DNA from: Dactylonectria macrodidyma
Lineage: Eukaryota > Ascomycota > Sordariomycetes > Hypocreales > Nectriaceae
Direction: 5' to 3'
Assembly: GCA_020744425.1 (NCBI GenBank)
Contig: JAGMUV010000009.1
Location: 2,046,001-2,110,000, forward strand
DNA: 64,000 nt
In this document: positions 12,325 to 23,894 of the stretch, one piece after another
Layout: every line of letters begins with the position of its first letter
Position numbering within the stretch: the stretch's first letter is position 1
The notes under the pieces: generated by a model
What the model was told of the DNA's origin: nothing
Seen by the model: only the letters and a program-made list of their open reading frames with translations
Databases searched by the model: none
Made by a program: the position numbers and the translations under genes

Positions 12325-13633
12325 ATGGGTTCTCCGTCCAACGAAGCATTGGGGCCTCCTCCAGAAGGCGTGACGCCGAATTTCGACACAGGGTGGACGT
12401 CGGTGAATATGGCGGCGTTGATTGTATTCAGTATCACCTTTACGTTGGCGACAATCACTCTAGCGATTCGGTACTTTACCAGCGCCTTCATTGTGAGGAA
12501 GTTGGAGCTTGATGTTGGTAGGCAGCTCTTGATACTGTTATCCAACAAGTATACAGGACATCAGACTTACCAGGCTCTCAGTTTTGATCACGCTTTCTTG
12601 GTTAATCACCATTACGCACTTCGCTTGCATGGTCGTGGCTATACCCCTCGGTTGGGGGAAACATACATGGGATATTCCTCTTTCCAACGCGGTGGCCTTT
12701 CAAAGAGTAAGCAGTTTCCTCTGTTCTACCACAAGTGAAGAGTCTCTTTATACTAAGAATGGCACGACAGGCAACGATACCTCTTCTAGCGACTTACATG
12801 GCTTGTCCAGCAATAACGAAGCTGGCCATTCTCTCTGTGCTGAACCGCATCAGCCCGTCCAAGCGGTTTCACTTCGCGACGTATTTCATTGCCGCCTTGA
12901 TAGTGATATACACCATCGTATATATGGCTCTACTAGGTGGTCCTTGTAATCCCCTTCGCCAGGGGTCCGACACTTGTATAGCCAAAGGCGCCATCTCCCA
13001 TGTGGCGCTGAATGTCGCGACGGACATCGCCATCATTGTTCTGCCTCTTCCCACCCTCTGGAGATTGCAGATGCCGTTCCGGCAGAAAATCGCGGCAGGG
13101 GGCATCTTGACGCTGGGATCGGCGTATGTTTCCTTCCAATCCCCTGGTATCCTCGCCAGCTAAACTGACGTCTCATCAACAGGGTCCTGGTTGCTTCTAT
13201 AGCTCGCGCCCCTACCGTCGTCGCCCTGACGCCCAAGGCTGACTTTACGTACAAGCTAGCCCAGTCGAGCGTATGGTCGATACTCGAGATGAACCTCGGA
13301 ATCGTGTGCTGCAACATCATGCGGATGAAACCCTTTGCCGACCGCTACTTTCCAAGCCTCACGGCCATGATTGGACTATCTGTGACCGGGTCTTCGAACC
13401 AGACTGCCCCACAGGGCTCTTCTTCCCACCCCTCGAGAGCGAACGAGCCCTCTCGCGGCACCCAGCTACAAGATATGGCTAAGCAGCCAGAGAGCTATCG
13501 CGGCTCGTCCGAGGCGATTTTTGCAGGAGGTTCCCGCTCAGAGCAGGTGACGTATGTGGATAATAAAGGCTTAGATTCTCCTAATAGGAGTACGGAGAGC
13601 ATATTGAGGTTGGAGGAGCGAGGATCTGGATGA
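12325..13633 (+). CDS. fungal rhodopsin-domain (PTH11/SAT4-like) integral membrane protein
   Basis: Four exons: 12325-12517, 12582-12706, 12771-13123 and 13183-13633 (introns of 64, 64 and 59 bp), 373 residues. The joined protein has an extracellular-type N-terminus followed by about seven hydrophobic helices (first MAALIVFSITFTLATITLAI, later VALNVATDIAIIVLPLPTLW), with the family-typical WDIPLSN, TKLAIL and VATDIAIIVLPLP motifs. A Ser-rich cytoplasmic tail follows. No CFEM cysteine domain precedes it. Members are GPCR-like and mostly uncharacterised; ligand and role are unknown. For intron 2, an alternative acceptor at 12740 would leave only 34 bp; the TACTAAG branch and acceptor at 12770 fit better and keep phase 0. 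Confidence 0.85.
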
Positions 13634-15355
13634 TGCGCCAAACCACCAACCAGTGTTGGGCTCTGGCTACTTCCAACAGCGTGATGATCCAGAGGGAATC
13701 GGTAATCAAAACGAGTACGAATGATGATAAGATTTTTAGCCTTGACCGCTCTACATGCTATTTCCTGTCCCGTCCCGAAATTATCACCCCGGGCTTTCCA
13801 TCGCACCAACAGACTTTGGTGTCTTAGGTGTCGATGTGTGACTCGAGGATGAGCTGGCCTATTGGCTGTATAGTAAGTCCGCCTTGCTCTGCATTTTCCA
13901 GTTTCGACTTCGTTCCGTTGAAGTTTACAAGATGGAAGATTAGTCCACTGTCGACTAACACCAAGCACAAGCACAAGCACAGTCAGCATCTACACCAAAG
14001 ATCTTCGATCTTCGGTTACGCGGCAGCAAGGTGTTTCTGAATCATCCCTCCCAGTCATTCGAGTTTTGTTTCATCTAAACTAGCTTGCCAACTAACCAAG
14101 GGATCCCGAGTTAGCGGATGCCTCGGGTGGAGTTTACCGCTCAAATAGAGGCACTCCCCGAGTCCCCTTTGCTCCACTGTGACGCAACAAGCCAACACTG
14201 AAATTATTTCGAAAGGGCACAAACTTTTCCATTACCCGTAATGAACAAATCCATGAGCCATGTTTCGAACACCGTCATCCTTGCATCTTGGCTGTGTAAT
14301 TCCCAGCAAGTTAGCTGCGACTGTTGTGTTAGTGGGCCTCTTATTTCCCGTTTTGGTAGGTAGCCAGTGGCTGTCGGTACTTCATAAATCGTGATGTGAG
14401 TGCGTACGAAGGAATTCACATACAGCCAACTAACTCTGTGTCGGAACTTTCTACTTCTATCCTTGTTTATTATGCTGCAGGATCTTTGCGCTTTTGTGGT
14501 CTTGTACTGTATTATGTACTGCACGGTATCGTTGTTGGGACACGGACTGAGGTCAGGGAAGCGGGTGTTATTACTGCCGATCTTCTCAGCTCAGATGTAG
14601 CTAAGATCAGCCACTTTCCAGGGGCACATTCCAAGAAATTCCCCCGAAATGAATTTCTTCCGCTGAACATGCAGGTACACAGAGATCTTCAGACTCCTCC
14701 ATCATACCATCTTCGCTTTGGGTGAGGGAGTGCGTAAACACGCCGACCTGTAATGGAAGCTTTGGAGCCTGCAGACATCCACAGGCAGATGAAAGCTTAC
14801 CACCACATCATTCCCTGCCTAGCCAGTTTCACTGTTTAGTCCGTATCACCCATGTGTTCTTAGATCCCAAAAGTCCTTCTTTCCGATAGTGGCAGGTCAT
14901 TCAATGGGGCTGATGCCTCAATGGTTCTCGCACAGTCGTGGGCCACCATCATCGAGCGGTGTCAAGTTTCAGCTCCACCCTCATCAACCTCTCTCTCTGC
15001 CTGACAGTAAATTCGTGTCGATCAATGACAAGGCCAATCCCGGTATTCAAAGGATATCCGAAAAGGTGGGGGTGACGGCGTCATGGGGGCGTGGGGATAA
15101 GATCGTGAGAGTGCGCTGGAAGACTAGAAGGCTCCGAGAAGCTAGGAGATAAAACGACCCGGCCCTCGCTGCCTCTCTGGTCTGTATTCCGTTTCTCTCG
15201 CGTTAAACTATTGTCAGATATCATCTCTTGTTCGTTTGCCGCAATCTGTGTCATTGTTCTTGGCTAGTATACGTAAAGCCACCACTTATTCCCACAATCA
15301 CACAACACATATGACACTCTAAGATTTGGCCGCCTTACAACACCAAAACGTCGCC
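13634..15355. other. gene-free stretch
   Basis: About 1.7 kb with only short ORFs on both strands (largest the 164-codon minus-strand ORF at 13495-13989, which overlaps the preceding gene antisense). I see no domain or splice-supported model. The last 200 bp before 15356 are the likely promoter of the small secreted protein gene. Confidence 0.55.
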
Positions 15356-15864
15356 ATGAAGTTCCCTATCGTTGCCCTCACTGCTATCCTCGCCGCCACT
15401 GTTCAGGTAAGCCTCCGCCACTGATGTGCCCAAGCTGTTGATGATACTGACGTAACCCGATCTCAAAGGCCAAGGATGAAGCGCCTTCGAGCTTGACTGC
15501 CACTGGAGACGGCATCAGTGTCGCCGAGAGCCTTGCCACAGAGACTGCTTTGGTCCTCGCCACGGCCACCGACGACACGGCCGCTCGCGCTTCAACTGCC
15601 TCGATCTCGTCCGCCAACGGCATCCGCTCCAGCAGCGTTGAGAGTATCGACACCATTTTGAATATAGCTTCTGGATCTCCAACCATTTCTATCAGCTTAG
15701 AGACCACAGCGACTGGAGACTTGACCGCCAGTCACTCCGGGACTGCTGCAGCGTCAGGTGGTGTTCAGAGCACATCTACTGGCACTGATGCTGGTGCTAT
15801 GCCCACGGTGGCCGTTGTCATGGGTGCCCTCATGGGTGGCGCCGCTCTTATTGCCAACATATGA
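15356..15864 (+). CDS. small Ser/Thr-rich secreted protein with GPI-anchor-like tail
   Basis: Two exons, 15356-15406 and 15469-15864, joined in phase 0 across a 62-bp intron (GTAAGC donor, ACTGAC branch), 148 residues. The first exon encodes almost exactly a signal peptide (MKFPIVALTAILAATVQ). The mature part is very rich in Ser, Thr and Ala with no cysteines. The C-terminus is hydrophobic (MPTVAVVMGALMGGAALIANI) after a small-residue TDAGA stretch, the arrangement expected for GPI attachment at the membrane or cell wall. High Ser/Thr content suggests O-mannosylation. No named family is recognised; a cell-wall protein is the simplest inference. Confidence 0.8.
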
Positions 15865-16676
15865 GGGCAAAATTAAATGTTCCTCATACATGGATATCAC
15901 TTAGAAGCAGGACAGCACCGGCTATGTCGGCTGTCCCAGGAATGCTAAGCCCCCGCCACCGAGTGCACTCGACACTAGCAGCATGTACGAATTATATCCG
16001 TAACGACGATCAAGATGTGATAAATGTAGTATCAAGGAAGCCACGGTGCCCAGAAATCTTATGTTGCGAGCCTGTGGAGTCGAAACGCGTTGAATTAGGA
16101 ACCTAGAGACGGGTGGAAGATGAAGGATTATACTACAAGCAAATACACACGCTACAGTTCAAAACTCAGCAATATAATATATTTAGAACAAGGGATTTTC
16201 CACTCCTGGTTTACAACATATCCCGCGAAGCAATGCAGGTCATGGAAAGCCAGCCCAATCATCATTCAATATCAAGTCACTTGTCATCAAATCCTATTGT
16301 GCCACCATTCTTTCCGCCGGCCCGCTCAGCCCCAAGTCTTCTTAACCATGCTATTGGAAGACCTGGGTGTGGTGTGAAAATACTCCGGAAATAAAAATAC
16401 GAGGTTGTCGTAACATGAAACTCACAGATGGGCAGTGCAGAGACGTTGCCGTGATCAAAACTGGGCGACCAACCGCATTACGAGAACTCGATGGAGCAGT
16501 TGAGCCACGAGTTTCACGGCCAGGTAGTTCAACTAAAAGAAAGGGATTCCAAGCATGATGTGATTTTATTGTAGCTCCCACATCATCAGCCGTAAGTTGT
16601 GTAATCAAACCGAATTGTCGTTCATCTAAAGTACAGGGTAAGTTAGGGTATCATGCCATCCTTCGAAACTTCTCGA
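15865..16676. other. gene-free convergent region
   Basis: An 812-bp segment between the 3' ends of the secreted-protein gene and the minus-strand NFKBIL1-like gene. It should hold both 3' UTRs and polyadenylation regions. No coding signal is visible; ORFs of 85-93 codons on either strand look random. Confidence 0.55.
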
Positions 16677-17747
16677 TTAACTTGTGCCTCGTGTCTCGCC
16701 CCAGAGTCTATCAATTATTTGGAAGATGGCTGTCACATCTTTCATGATTTCGTCATCCACTTGGCCGCCAAGCCGCTGCTGCACCTTGTCCGGATGCCAG
16801 CGAACGCGCTCTTCTTTGAGTCTTGACGCAAATTGCTTCTCACCACCGTCTTCGAGGCTGAGAGAGTGGACGAAGAAGGCTCGGACATTCTTCTCTTGCA
16901 CGTCCTGCCGCCTCCCACTCTCAACGGGCCAGTTGAGTGTTTCTAGTGTGCCATCCCAGGCAGACCAGGCTTTGGTGTACTCCTCCCAGCGAGAAGCCCA
17001 CATCCGTCGCTGCCTGCGCTCCTCACCTCTGCGGAGGCTACGCTCCATTTCCTCTTGAAGCTTGCGGTTATGGCGTGCCTCCTCCTCTTTCCGTTTCTTA
17101 GCCTCTTCTCGCCGGGCCTTTTCCTCTAGGAGGCCTGCATTGGTCTTCTCCCACATCTTCTGGCGCACGTGGGCGGCGTACTCTTCGTCTGTCATCTGTT
17201 CGAGCTCGCCAGATGGGCCAACCTTTTCGTTTGGATATACATGAACAGGCTGCCCATAGACGCCTTGCCAGTACGAAGCCCCCTCGTCGTCTGCCATGGC
17301 GTCGAAGAGCGACTCCCTGAAGGCGGCGTCTGGGTCGAGCGTCTGCCGCTCAAAGGGATCCGGCGGGGTGGGAGATCGGTATCGTTGACGGTGACGGTGT
17401 CGGTGCGACCGGTGGTGAGAGTTGTCATCGCGGCGATGTTCCCTGGCCCGATCGCGATCACGATCGCGAGACGAGCGACGACGAGATTTATGGTGCTTCA
17501 GTTTTAAGCGCGACGGCCTGGGCTTTGTCTTGTCGGTCTCGCCATTCCCGTTTTCTTCAGCTCGTCGCGAACTTGCGCCTACAGCTGGCTCATCTACGGG
17601 CTCGTCCTTAGTGCGCTTCGTCTGACTTCGATATTGATCATCCTCTGCATCTCGATCTCGATTTCGATCTCGCTTCTGGTGACGATCCGGATTGATGGCG
17701 GATAGAATGCGGCGTCGTCTCGGGGACTCAGGTGTGTCGCTCATCAT
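16677..17747 (-). CDS. NFKBIL1-like protein with HPD (J-like) C-terminal motif
   Basis: Single exon, 356 residues from the first Met (an adjacent second Met at 17744 is an equal candidate). Residues 1-135 are Arg/Asp/Ser/His-rich with RDRDRDR and HRHRHRQRYRSP stretches, like splicing-associated proteins. A Glu/Lys/Arg coiled coil follows (about 200-245), then an aromatic segment (WASRWEEYTKAWSAWDG). The C-terminal region, RVRWHPDKVQQRL then DVTAIFQIIDRLW, resembles the C-terminus of animal NFKBIL1 (IkBL), which has been linked to RNA processing. There are no ankyrin repeats, unlike the animal protein. It is divergent from the C2H2 gene across 360 bp. Confidence 0.75.
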   Translation of the reverse strand: MMSDTPESPRRRRILSAINPDRHQKRDRNRDRDAEDDQYRSQTKRTKDEPVDEPAVGASSRRAEENGNGETDKTKPRPSRLKLKHHKSRRRSSRDRDRDRAREHRRDDNSHHRSHRHRHRQRYRSPTPPDPFERQTLDPDAAFRESLFDAMADDEGASYWQGVYGQPVHVYPNEKVGPSGELEQMTDEEYAAHVRQKMWEKTNAGLLEEKARREEAKKRKEEEARHNRKLQEEMERSLRRGEERRQRRMWASRWEEYTKAWSAWDGTLETLNWPVESGRRQDVQEKNVRAFFVHSLSLEDGGEKQFASRLKEERVRWHPDKVQQRLGGQVDDEIMKDVTAIFQIIDRLWGETRGTS

Positions 17748-18107
17748 AAGAGGACCATGTGAGGCGAGGGCATTTAATACGAAGTACGTAATGTCCTTGA
17801 GAGAATTCCCAGCCAGAGATAAACTTGTGAAGGTAGTTCGTTAGTAGATGACGTGAATCCTTGCTAGTGGGGTGAGGTAAGTGCGACGCAAGAGGACTTG
17901 GGTAGCACAAACTCTCACCAAACGGAAGAACTTCTATAAACAGGCGCTGCCTCACCCATTTTCAGCCCCCAACTACAATCGCTTCTCAAGTGCCGATGTG
18001 CGTCGCGATCTCTTCAACAGCATTGCAATCTCATTGGACATTGGCATACTGTTGCTTTGATTTCACTTGCGGCGAGGTCAGTTCCGGAACAGCTGCGCGT
18101 CTCCGCA
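17748..18107. promoter_or_regulatory. shared promoter of divergent NFKBIL1-like and C2H2 genes
   Basis: A 360-bp segment between opposed start codons. It includes a TACGAAGTACGTA palindrome-like stretch at about 17778-17790. No other feature seen. Confidence 0.5.
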
Positions 18108-18867
18108 ATGTTTATCTGCTGGATTTGCGATGGGACCTTTAGGGCCAAGTCATCCCTTCTACAACATCTAGAGTCATCGGAAACGCAGCATCCGGCTTGT
18201 ACTCGATGTGATCAGACCTTCACCTCTTGGGCGGAAAAGGAACAGCACCTCAATATATCGACGCAACATAACATCTGCTACTCGTGTCCTTGGAACCCGG
18301 GTTTTTCGACTCAGGAACAGCTTGCCGATCATCTAGAGCAAGGACACAATTGGTGTAATGAATGCGAACTGCAATTCATTAGGCCCTCCGACCTCACCGA
18401 ACATGATGTGTCCCAACACAACATGTGCGACCAATGCTCAACGTACTATGACTCTCCATCAAATCTGAGAATCGCGGGTCGCTCCTCAGATGTTGCATGT
18501 AGCGATAGCTAGCTCACTCTTTCTATAGCATATCATGACCCACGCCGCAAAACTTGTCGAGTGCCCAGGTTGCCCTCGAAACTTTATATCGGACTCTGCA
18601 ATGGTTCTGCACCTAGAGACTGGTTTCTGTCCGTCGGGGACGGACCTCGGCCACATCAATGACATAGCATTCCAGCGCTTTCAGTCTAAACATTATGTCT
18701 GTGACGTGAACTCCGCTTACGACTGCAGTTGTCCTACATGCCGCGACGAGTTTTGGCACATAAGTGGGCTCCTACAACACGCTGAAAGCGAGGCCTGTGG
18801 CCAGACTACGGAATGGAATACACCGTTAGGAAAGTTCTTGCACTTTTTGGACATACGGGTCCATTAA
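18108..18867 (+). pseudogene. multi-C2H2 zinc-finger protein gene with broken or unresolved frame
   Basis: The first block, from the ATG at 18108, encodes a series of CxxC...HxxxxH fingers (starting MFICWICDGTFRAKSSLLQH, later CTRCDQTF, CNECELQF and CDQCSTYYDSPSNLR). The second block, 18529-18867, continues the same finger pattern from HIMTHAAKLVECPGC to FLHFLDIRVH. The acceptor at 18528 (TTCTATAG) is in phase 0. No GT donor after SNLR gives phase 0: GT at 18478 is phase 1 and GT at 18443 is phase 2, and every alternative acceptor meets a stop. So the two halves cannot be joined with canonical sites. Either there is a one-base indel or lost donor, a non-canonical donor, or two separate short genes. 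Function is unknown; fungal paralogues of this type are numerous. Confidence 0.6.
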
Positions 18868-19618
18868 CTGTCCAGACGAACCTTGCTGATTGATTGTTCG
18901 CTGTATCCCCACCCATCATGAGAGCATCTGGCGACTGTGGCAGGTAAATCCATGTTAAATTCTCACAAGGAGGCATCACGCAATGTTCATTGTGGTAATT
19001 AGGTCCTGTGTTCGCTACACGCTTCGGGCTGTGTAGTTCAGTTGCAGACGCTATCGATTCAACAAGGGCGATGAGACACATCGGGATAGAGATACCCACA
19101 ACGGTCGATAATGCTAATTCGAAGCTATCGAGGGGCGATAACCGTCTACGTAAGTTCAGCACCAGCCGTCAACGAGAAAATTGGAGCATCCAGGAAGGTT
19201 GGAATTTAATCCTTGCTTGGCTTCCAGGTACCTCGCCAATCAGCGGGCTCTCTCAGGGGCTTTGGTCCCCTCTTCTACCCTCCAGAGATTTGCATTTAGC
19301 GGGCTTCAGGGGGTCAGGGTCCCAATTTCCCCCACCGTCAGCCAATCGACAGCCTCCGAATCGTCGCAGGGCTGCGCTGTCCCTTAGTGATCTCTACCGC
19401 TGTAAGACTAGAGAGAGTCTCTCTCGCCTCGGTCAGGTTTGGGCCAGTCTGACAACCCGTTGCGATTCTCCTGTTCAGCCTTTCGCCCTCGATCTCACCT
19501 TCGCCTCCATCCAGGACGCCGCCTGGTAAACGTGTCAACCCGCTGCAGGATGCGCACATAGCCGTCGACCTCATCATTGACCTCTGCACGCCGCTGATTC
19601 GCTTTCATCCACCTCATC
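18868..19618. other. gene-free stretch upstream of the ZIP gene
   Basis: A 751-bp region. A plus-strand ORF at 19008-19529 (173 codons) has no domain and ends just before the ZIP start, so it is probably chance reading of the promoter and leader. Confidence 0.5.
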
Positions 19619-21148
19619 ATGGGCGGCATTCTACTGCTCCTGGGCTTGTGCGTAAGTAGGCTGCTCACTCCTCGCTCCTCGCTCGTCACTCCTCGCACGA
19701 CCCCTTTGCGCTCCCTCCCCCTCCCCTTGCAAGATGCCAACGATAATAGCTAACTTGGGCGACTGCAGCTGGTCATGGCTTTGGCGTATGTGCGACCACG
19801 AACCTCGACTGCGACCGACCTGACGAATACTGATTGATCCAATAGCTCGTTCCTTGCGGGAGCATTGCCCCTGTCCATGACTTTGTCGCAATCGCAACTT
19901 CGATTACTCTCCAGCATCGGCGTCGGAATCCTTGTGGGGACTTCAATGATAGTCATCATCCCCGAAGGCATTGAGGCTGCCGTCTCGCCTGCCGAGGCCG
20001 GCCACGTCCACCGTATACGAACCTTGGTCCGCCGGTCTCCTTGGAGCCACTACGCCATCCCCCGCACGCTCGACAACTCGATGCCCACAGCCAACACCTT
20101 ATCAGAACGAGATCCTTCCGGCGATGAGGATGCGGATGCCCTCGTGCGCCGGGTAGTGGCTTCGGTCAACTCCAGGAACGCAGTGGAGAGCGAAGCCGAG
20201 CCAGCCACGACATCAACGATCCCAGCCGATGAAGACAACACCGACGGTGCAGGCGACGATAAAAAGAGCAGCGGTAAGGAAGGAGATGGAAACGACGAGC
20301 CCACGTCTGAGCATGGCGCCGAATCCGACCACGACGAGCATGTCCACCTCGGTGTTCCCACTTTCGAAATTGGATTCTCTATGATCCTTGGCTTCGTGTT
20401 GATGTTCCTCATCGACAGGCTGCCGAGGCATGCCACCGAGAGCTTGCATTCGGGCCCTCAAATGAGGCACATCAGTCTGGATAACCTCGGGGGAGATACG
20501 TCCTCGGTGGATGAAGAGGAAGGCTTCCTAGGCTCCCTCACACCGACCCCGAGACGGGCACGCAGTCTCGCAACGACAACGGGACTCGTCATCCATGCCG
20601 CGGCAGATGGCATTGCCATGGGTGCCTCGTCTACCACCACGGATATGAAGCTTGGCCTCATCATCTTTGTCGCCATCATGATCCACAAAGCCCCCGCCGC
20701 CTTTGGATTGACGGCTCTGCTCCTGAAGCAAGGCCTTTCGAAACGAGCTGCGAGGGGACATCTCATTATTTTCAGTCTCGCTGCCCCAGTAGGCGCCTTG
20801 GTTACGTGGCTTGTCATCACGCTGCTTGGTGCTGCAGGTCACGATGGCGACCACTGGTGGACGGGCATGCTTCTCCTGTTTTCGGGGGGCACATTTTTGT
20901 AAGTGACGCTCGCCTCCACTTTCTCCATGTATTCGCAGGATGCTAAAACAATGAACAGATATGTTGCCATGCATGCGATGCAGGAGGATGGCAACTCGCA
21001 CGGCCATAGCCACGAACACGGCGCCAACGGTTACGCGGAAGGCAACTCAGCGCAGCGAAAGGTCAAAGGCCCGCAGATGCGCGACACCTTGGCAACCGTT
21101 GGTGGCATGTTGGTGCCATTACTTACGCAGTTTGGGCACCACCATTAG
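19619..21148 (+). CDS. ZIP-family metal (zinc/manganese) transporter, ZIP9/ATX2-like
   Basis: Four exons, 19619-19651, 19769-19785 (only 17 nt), 19846-20898 and 20959-21148, 430 residues. The two small first exons supply MGGILLLLGLCLVMALASF, needed for the first membrane helix; an internal ATG alone would lose it. Helices include GIGILVGT-like SSIGVGILVGTSMIVIIP, GFSMILGFVLMFLID, then TM4 with HAAADGIAMGA and TM5 with HKAPAAFGL, the metal-binding histidines of ZIP proteins. A long acidic loop ends in ESDHDEHVHLG, and the C-terminus has HGHSHEHG and ends HHH, probable metal-sensing segments. In yeast and animals the closest group works in the Golgi or secretory pathway; that location is inferred. 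Confidence 0.9.
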
Positions 21149-21363
21149 AGGGGTATGGCTTCCTTATTTGTACGGTGCCCGGCTGCGCCATCTCAGGTGT
21201 TTCAAGTGGTGGATAGCAACGTCACGACAACGAGACTGGGTTATAGACGTCGATTTTATTTCAGCAGAGCCGGCGTGCTCCTCTCAAGCGTCATGAATCC
21301 GATAAGATTTAGAGTTACCATGAAAGTTGGGAAACGGGGCTGGGACAGGGCTATGATAGGGAT

Positions 21364-21377
21364 ATACTACGTAGTAT
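21364..21377. repeat. 14-bp perfect palindrome ATACTACGTAGTAT
   Basis: Perfect inverted repeat centred on ACGT. Related palindromes sharing the ACTACGTAGT core occur at 46621, 47925 and 59953. Confidence 0.95.
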
Positions 21378-22210
21378 GGTTATGGACACGAGAATGTAGG
21401 ATAGAGATGCTGAGCGCCAACACTTGGTCACCTTGTGTTGCCAAAACAGGCTCGCTCCAGGCTCAACAGAAGAAAATAAGCCCTCAGTTGATTAACGCTT
21501 TTGGAAATCTCCATCGCGGCACGGTTTCTACAATACCACAAACGTACGTGACCTGAGATAAAGGAGAACGGGGCTTAATGGGCCTGGTTCAGACATGTTA
21601 AGACGGAGGAGCCAGTTGTTTCGGGAATGTGTTTCAGTAAGAAGCCTGTGCGAAACGCTTGGACTCGTAAGCAATCCACTGCCATCCGTCAATCAGTCTG
21701 TGACCTTTACCTGGTAGATAGCAGATGAGCGCGATGCATTCAACATGAAGGGGGAGTCGCGAAAGCTCCTTTCTTGCCAAGATATAGACCATGCATGAAG
21801 CACAATCGGCACGTCTCGAACCCGCAACACCACCCATCTCATGTATCCACCACGTCAAGATCCATGAATAGTTTCTGAATTTATTGCAAACGCTCTTCAC
21901 GGCTCCTGTTCTAAGTTTAGGGTAGCTGGTGTCGCATCCAACGGCGATGGCGTGCCCTTCTCCAACCGAATGGCGTGGTTGGCCAGTGTGAAAATGGTAG
22001 GGATATGATGGGGCGTGTCATGACTGCAAAGGGCTGAATTGGCGAGCCAGGAGAGGGGAGGACGACATGGTCAGTGTTACACCGAGGAGAGGACGGGGAA
22101 AGGGATGATGGGGGATTATTCCCCGGGGAAGTGGGAAGTACAAGGAATTGTGTTTGGCATATGCGAGTTTGCTTCTGCCATTTCGTAGCGGGGAGACAAA
22201 ACGACATGTA

Positions 22211-22230
22211 AGGTAGGTAGGTAGGTAGGT
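22211..22230. repeat. AGGT tetramer run, 5 units
   Basis: Five exact AGGT copies (GGTA in another register). Similar runs recur at 24955 and 50744-50796. Confidence 0.95.
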
Positions 22231-23879
22231 GGCTGTGGCGATCGCCTCTTTGACCGATCAAAAGTTACAATAAGGTTGATGATCAATTTAAGATCAATAC
22301 GTACCTGGTGGGAAATTGACCCTTATCAAATGTCGATATTGGCCTTGCCGCAAGTGGAATTTGCCTCGTTAGCAAGGAAACTGGGCCATCATGTCAAAGT
22401 ACGAATACAAGGGAGGAAAACAGGCTTGAGGAAGGATACATGGGTTTGGGGGGATTGGGGGGATTGGAGAACAGGACGGCATTTGAAATCGGGATTAGCA
22501 CTGTCAAACGAAACGAGACTGGTCGACCGAGATCTTACGGGACATGAACTTGCTGGGGATGGGCCGCCTTATTAGATTTTGGTCACTTCTGCGAGGGTAC
22601 GTTGCAACTTGAATATGAGATGGTGTCCACGCTAGGAAGGAGCCCGTTCGTAGCTTGTAAGCGGCTGATAATGACGAATTGGAGGGGAGAATGCATGGGA
22701 CTGAGACATGAAGTGACATGAGGGTGACAGAGGAATGAGGGGGACATAATTGGATGAGAAGTGGATTCACCCATGATTTCCGGTTAGTTGGGGAGGCTAA
22801 TCAATGGACTTAGGCGCTTCCGTAGAAAGTTGGTGCCCTCTGACCTCGGTCGGGATGAGTTTCCAGACGTCAAACACGGGAAGCACAGTGTGATGGAGGA
22901 TGACAGATGGCTCCCTCAGCTTGAATAGTAGGCGACTACAACGTGCCGCCTTAGGTAGTACAGTAGGTTGGTCTCAGCCTACATGACTGGACACGTAGGT
23001 CGATGAAATGTGTTACCGCCTGGATACTAGAGAATAGCTGCATCACATCACCAACTCCATAGGAACGTAGTATGCACAAAGGAGGGACCGGAGGATGATC
23101 GCTCGCTCCGGGCTCTTGGTCCGAACTGCCGATGAACGTGCTAGGATGAGTGGAACCTGGAGCATGGTGATGGAGCATGGAGCATGTGGTTGTGGTTTGA
23201 ACTTGTGGACATGGATGATGGGTACGTACACTGTACATGGCAGCAGAGTCGATGAACTCCCGTCGTTGGAAGCAATGTGAGACTGCCTCTACCACTTTGG
23301 GGTGGCTCGTTCGAAACGCATACTGTTTGCAGACGGATGGAGTCGACAAGTATTGTTTCTCATTCCGCTGACACCTGCAACATGAGGATGCGGTGGCGGC
23401 CCCTGGGAGAACAAAGCATGCTCCATGGCATGCACGCATTGACTAGGTAGGTACCTAGGTATTGTATCCGCCTAGCAATTCGTTGGCAAGTACTCACATC
23501 CTGGATGTCGGCCTCAACAGTTGAGATCCATGGAAATCGTCTAGACGGCATACCAAATGTCGTATCGTGTTGTTCAAGCTTGTGTCAACGAAGGGGTGAG
23601 AAGAGGGGAAGCCAGACGCCCACTACATCATGATGGACGCCGCTGACCAGGACGGCCATCTCTATCGACTTTCTCCTACTTTGAGTCTCCCACTTCCAGA
23701 TTACCCTTTTCAGCCGCCTGCGGGGGATCATCCCCAATTATCTCCCCCCTTCTGCCACTGCCCAGTTTTAAACGCTGGCAATCAGCGCATCCGAGGCGCT
23801 ACAATACTTAGAGAGAGGCGCCTGCCCACTAAATAAAAGCCATTTCACATGAGAGACATTACCGGGGTGTGATATTATT

Positions 23880-23894
23880 GTTATTATTATTATT
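23880..23894. repeat. GTTA/TTA trinucleotide run
   Basis: About five ATT/TTA units in an AT-rich patch. Ordinary microsatellite. Confidence 0.85.

Noticed and set aside
12707..12740. 34-bp intron in the rhodopsin-like gene
   Set aside because: Too short for a fungal intron; the 64-bp alternative with a TACTAAG branch keeps frame and matches the family.
12325..15864. Secondary-metabolite or effector cluster around the rhodopsin-like and secreted genes
   Set aside because: No biosynthetic enzyme, pathway regulator or cysteine-rich effector lies nearby; neighbours are housekeeping genes.
19008..19529. 173-codon ORF upstream of the ZIP gene
   Set aside because: No recognisable feature, lies in the ZIP promoter/leader and has no splice link to the ZIP frame.
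21780..21860. Possible minus-strand tRNA around GGTTCGAGA
   Set aside because: T stem and acceptor ends do not pair; no cloverleaf could be drawn.
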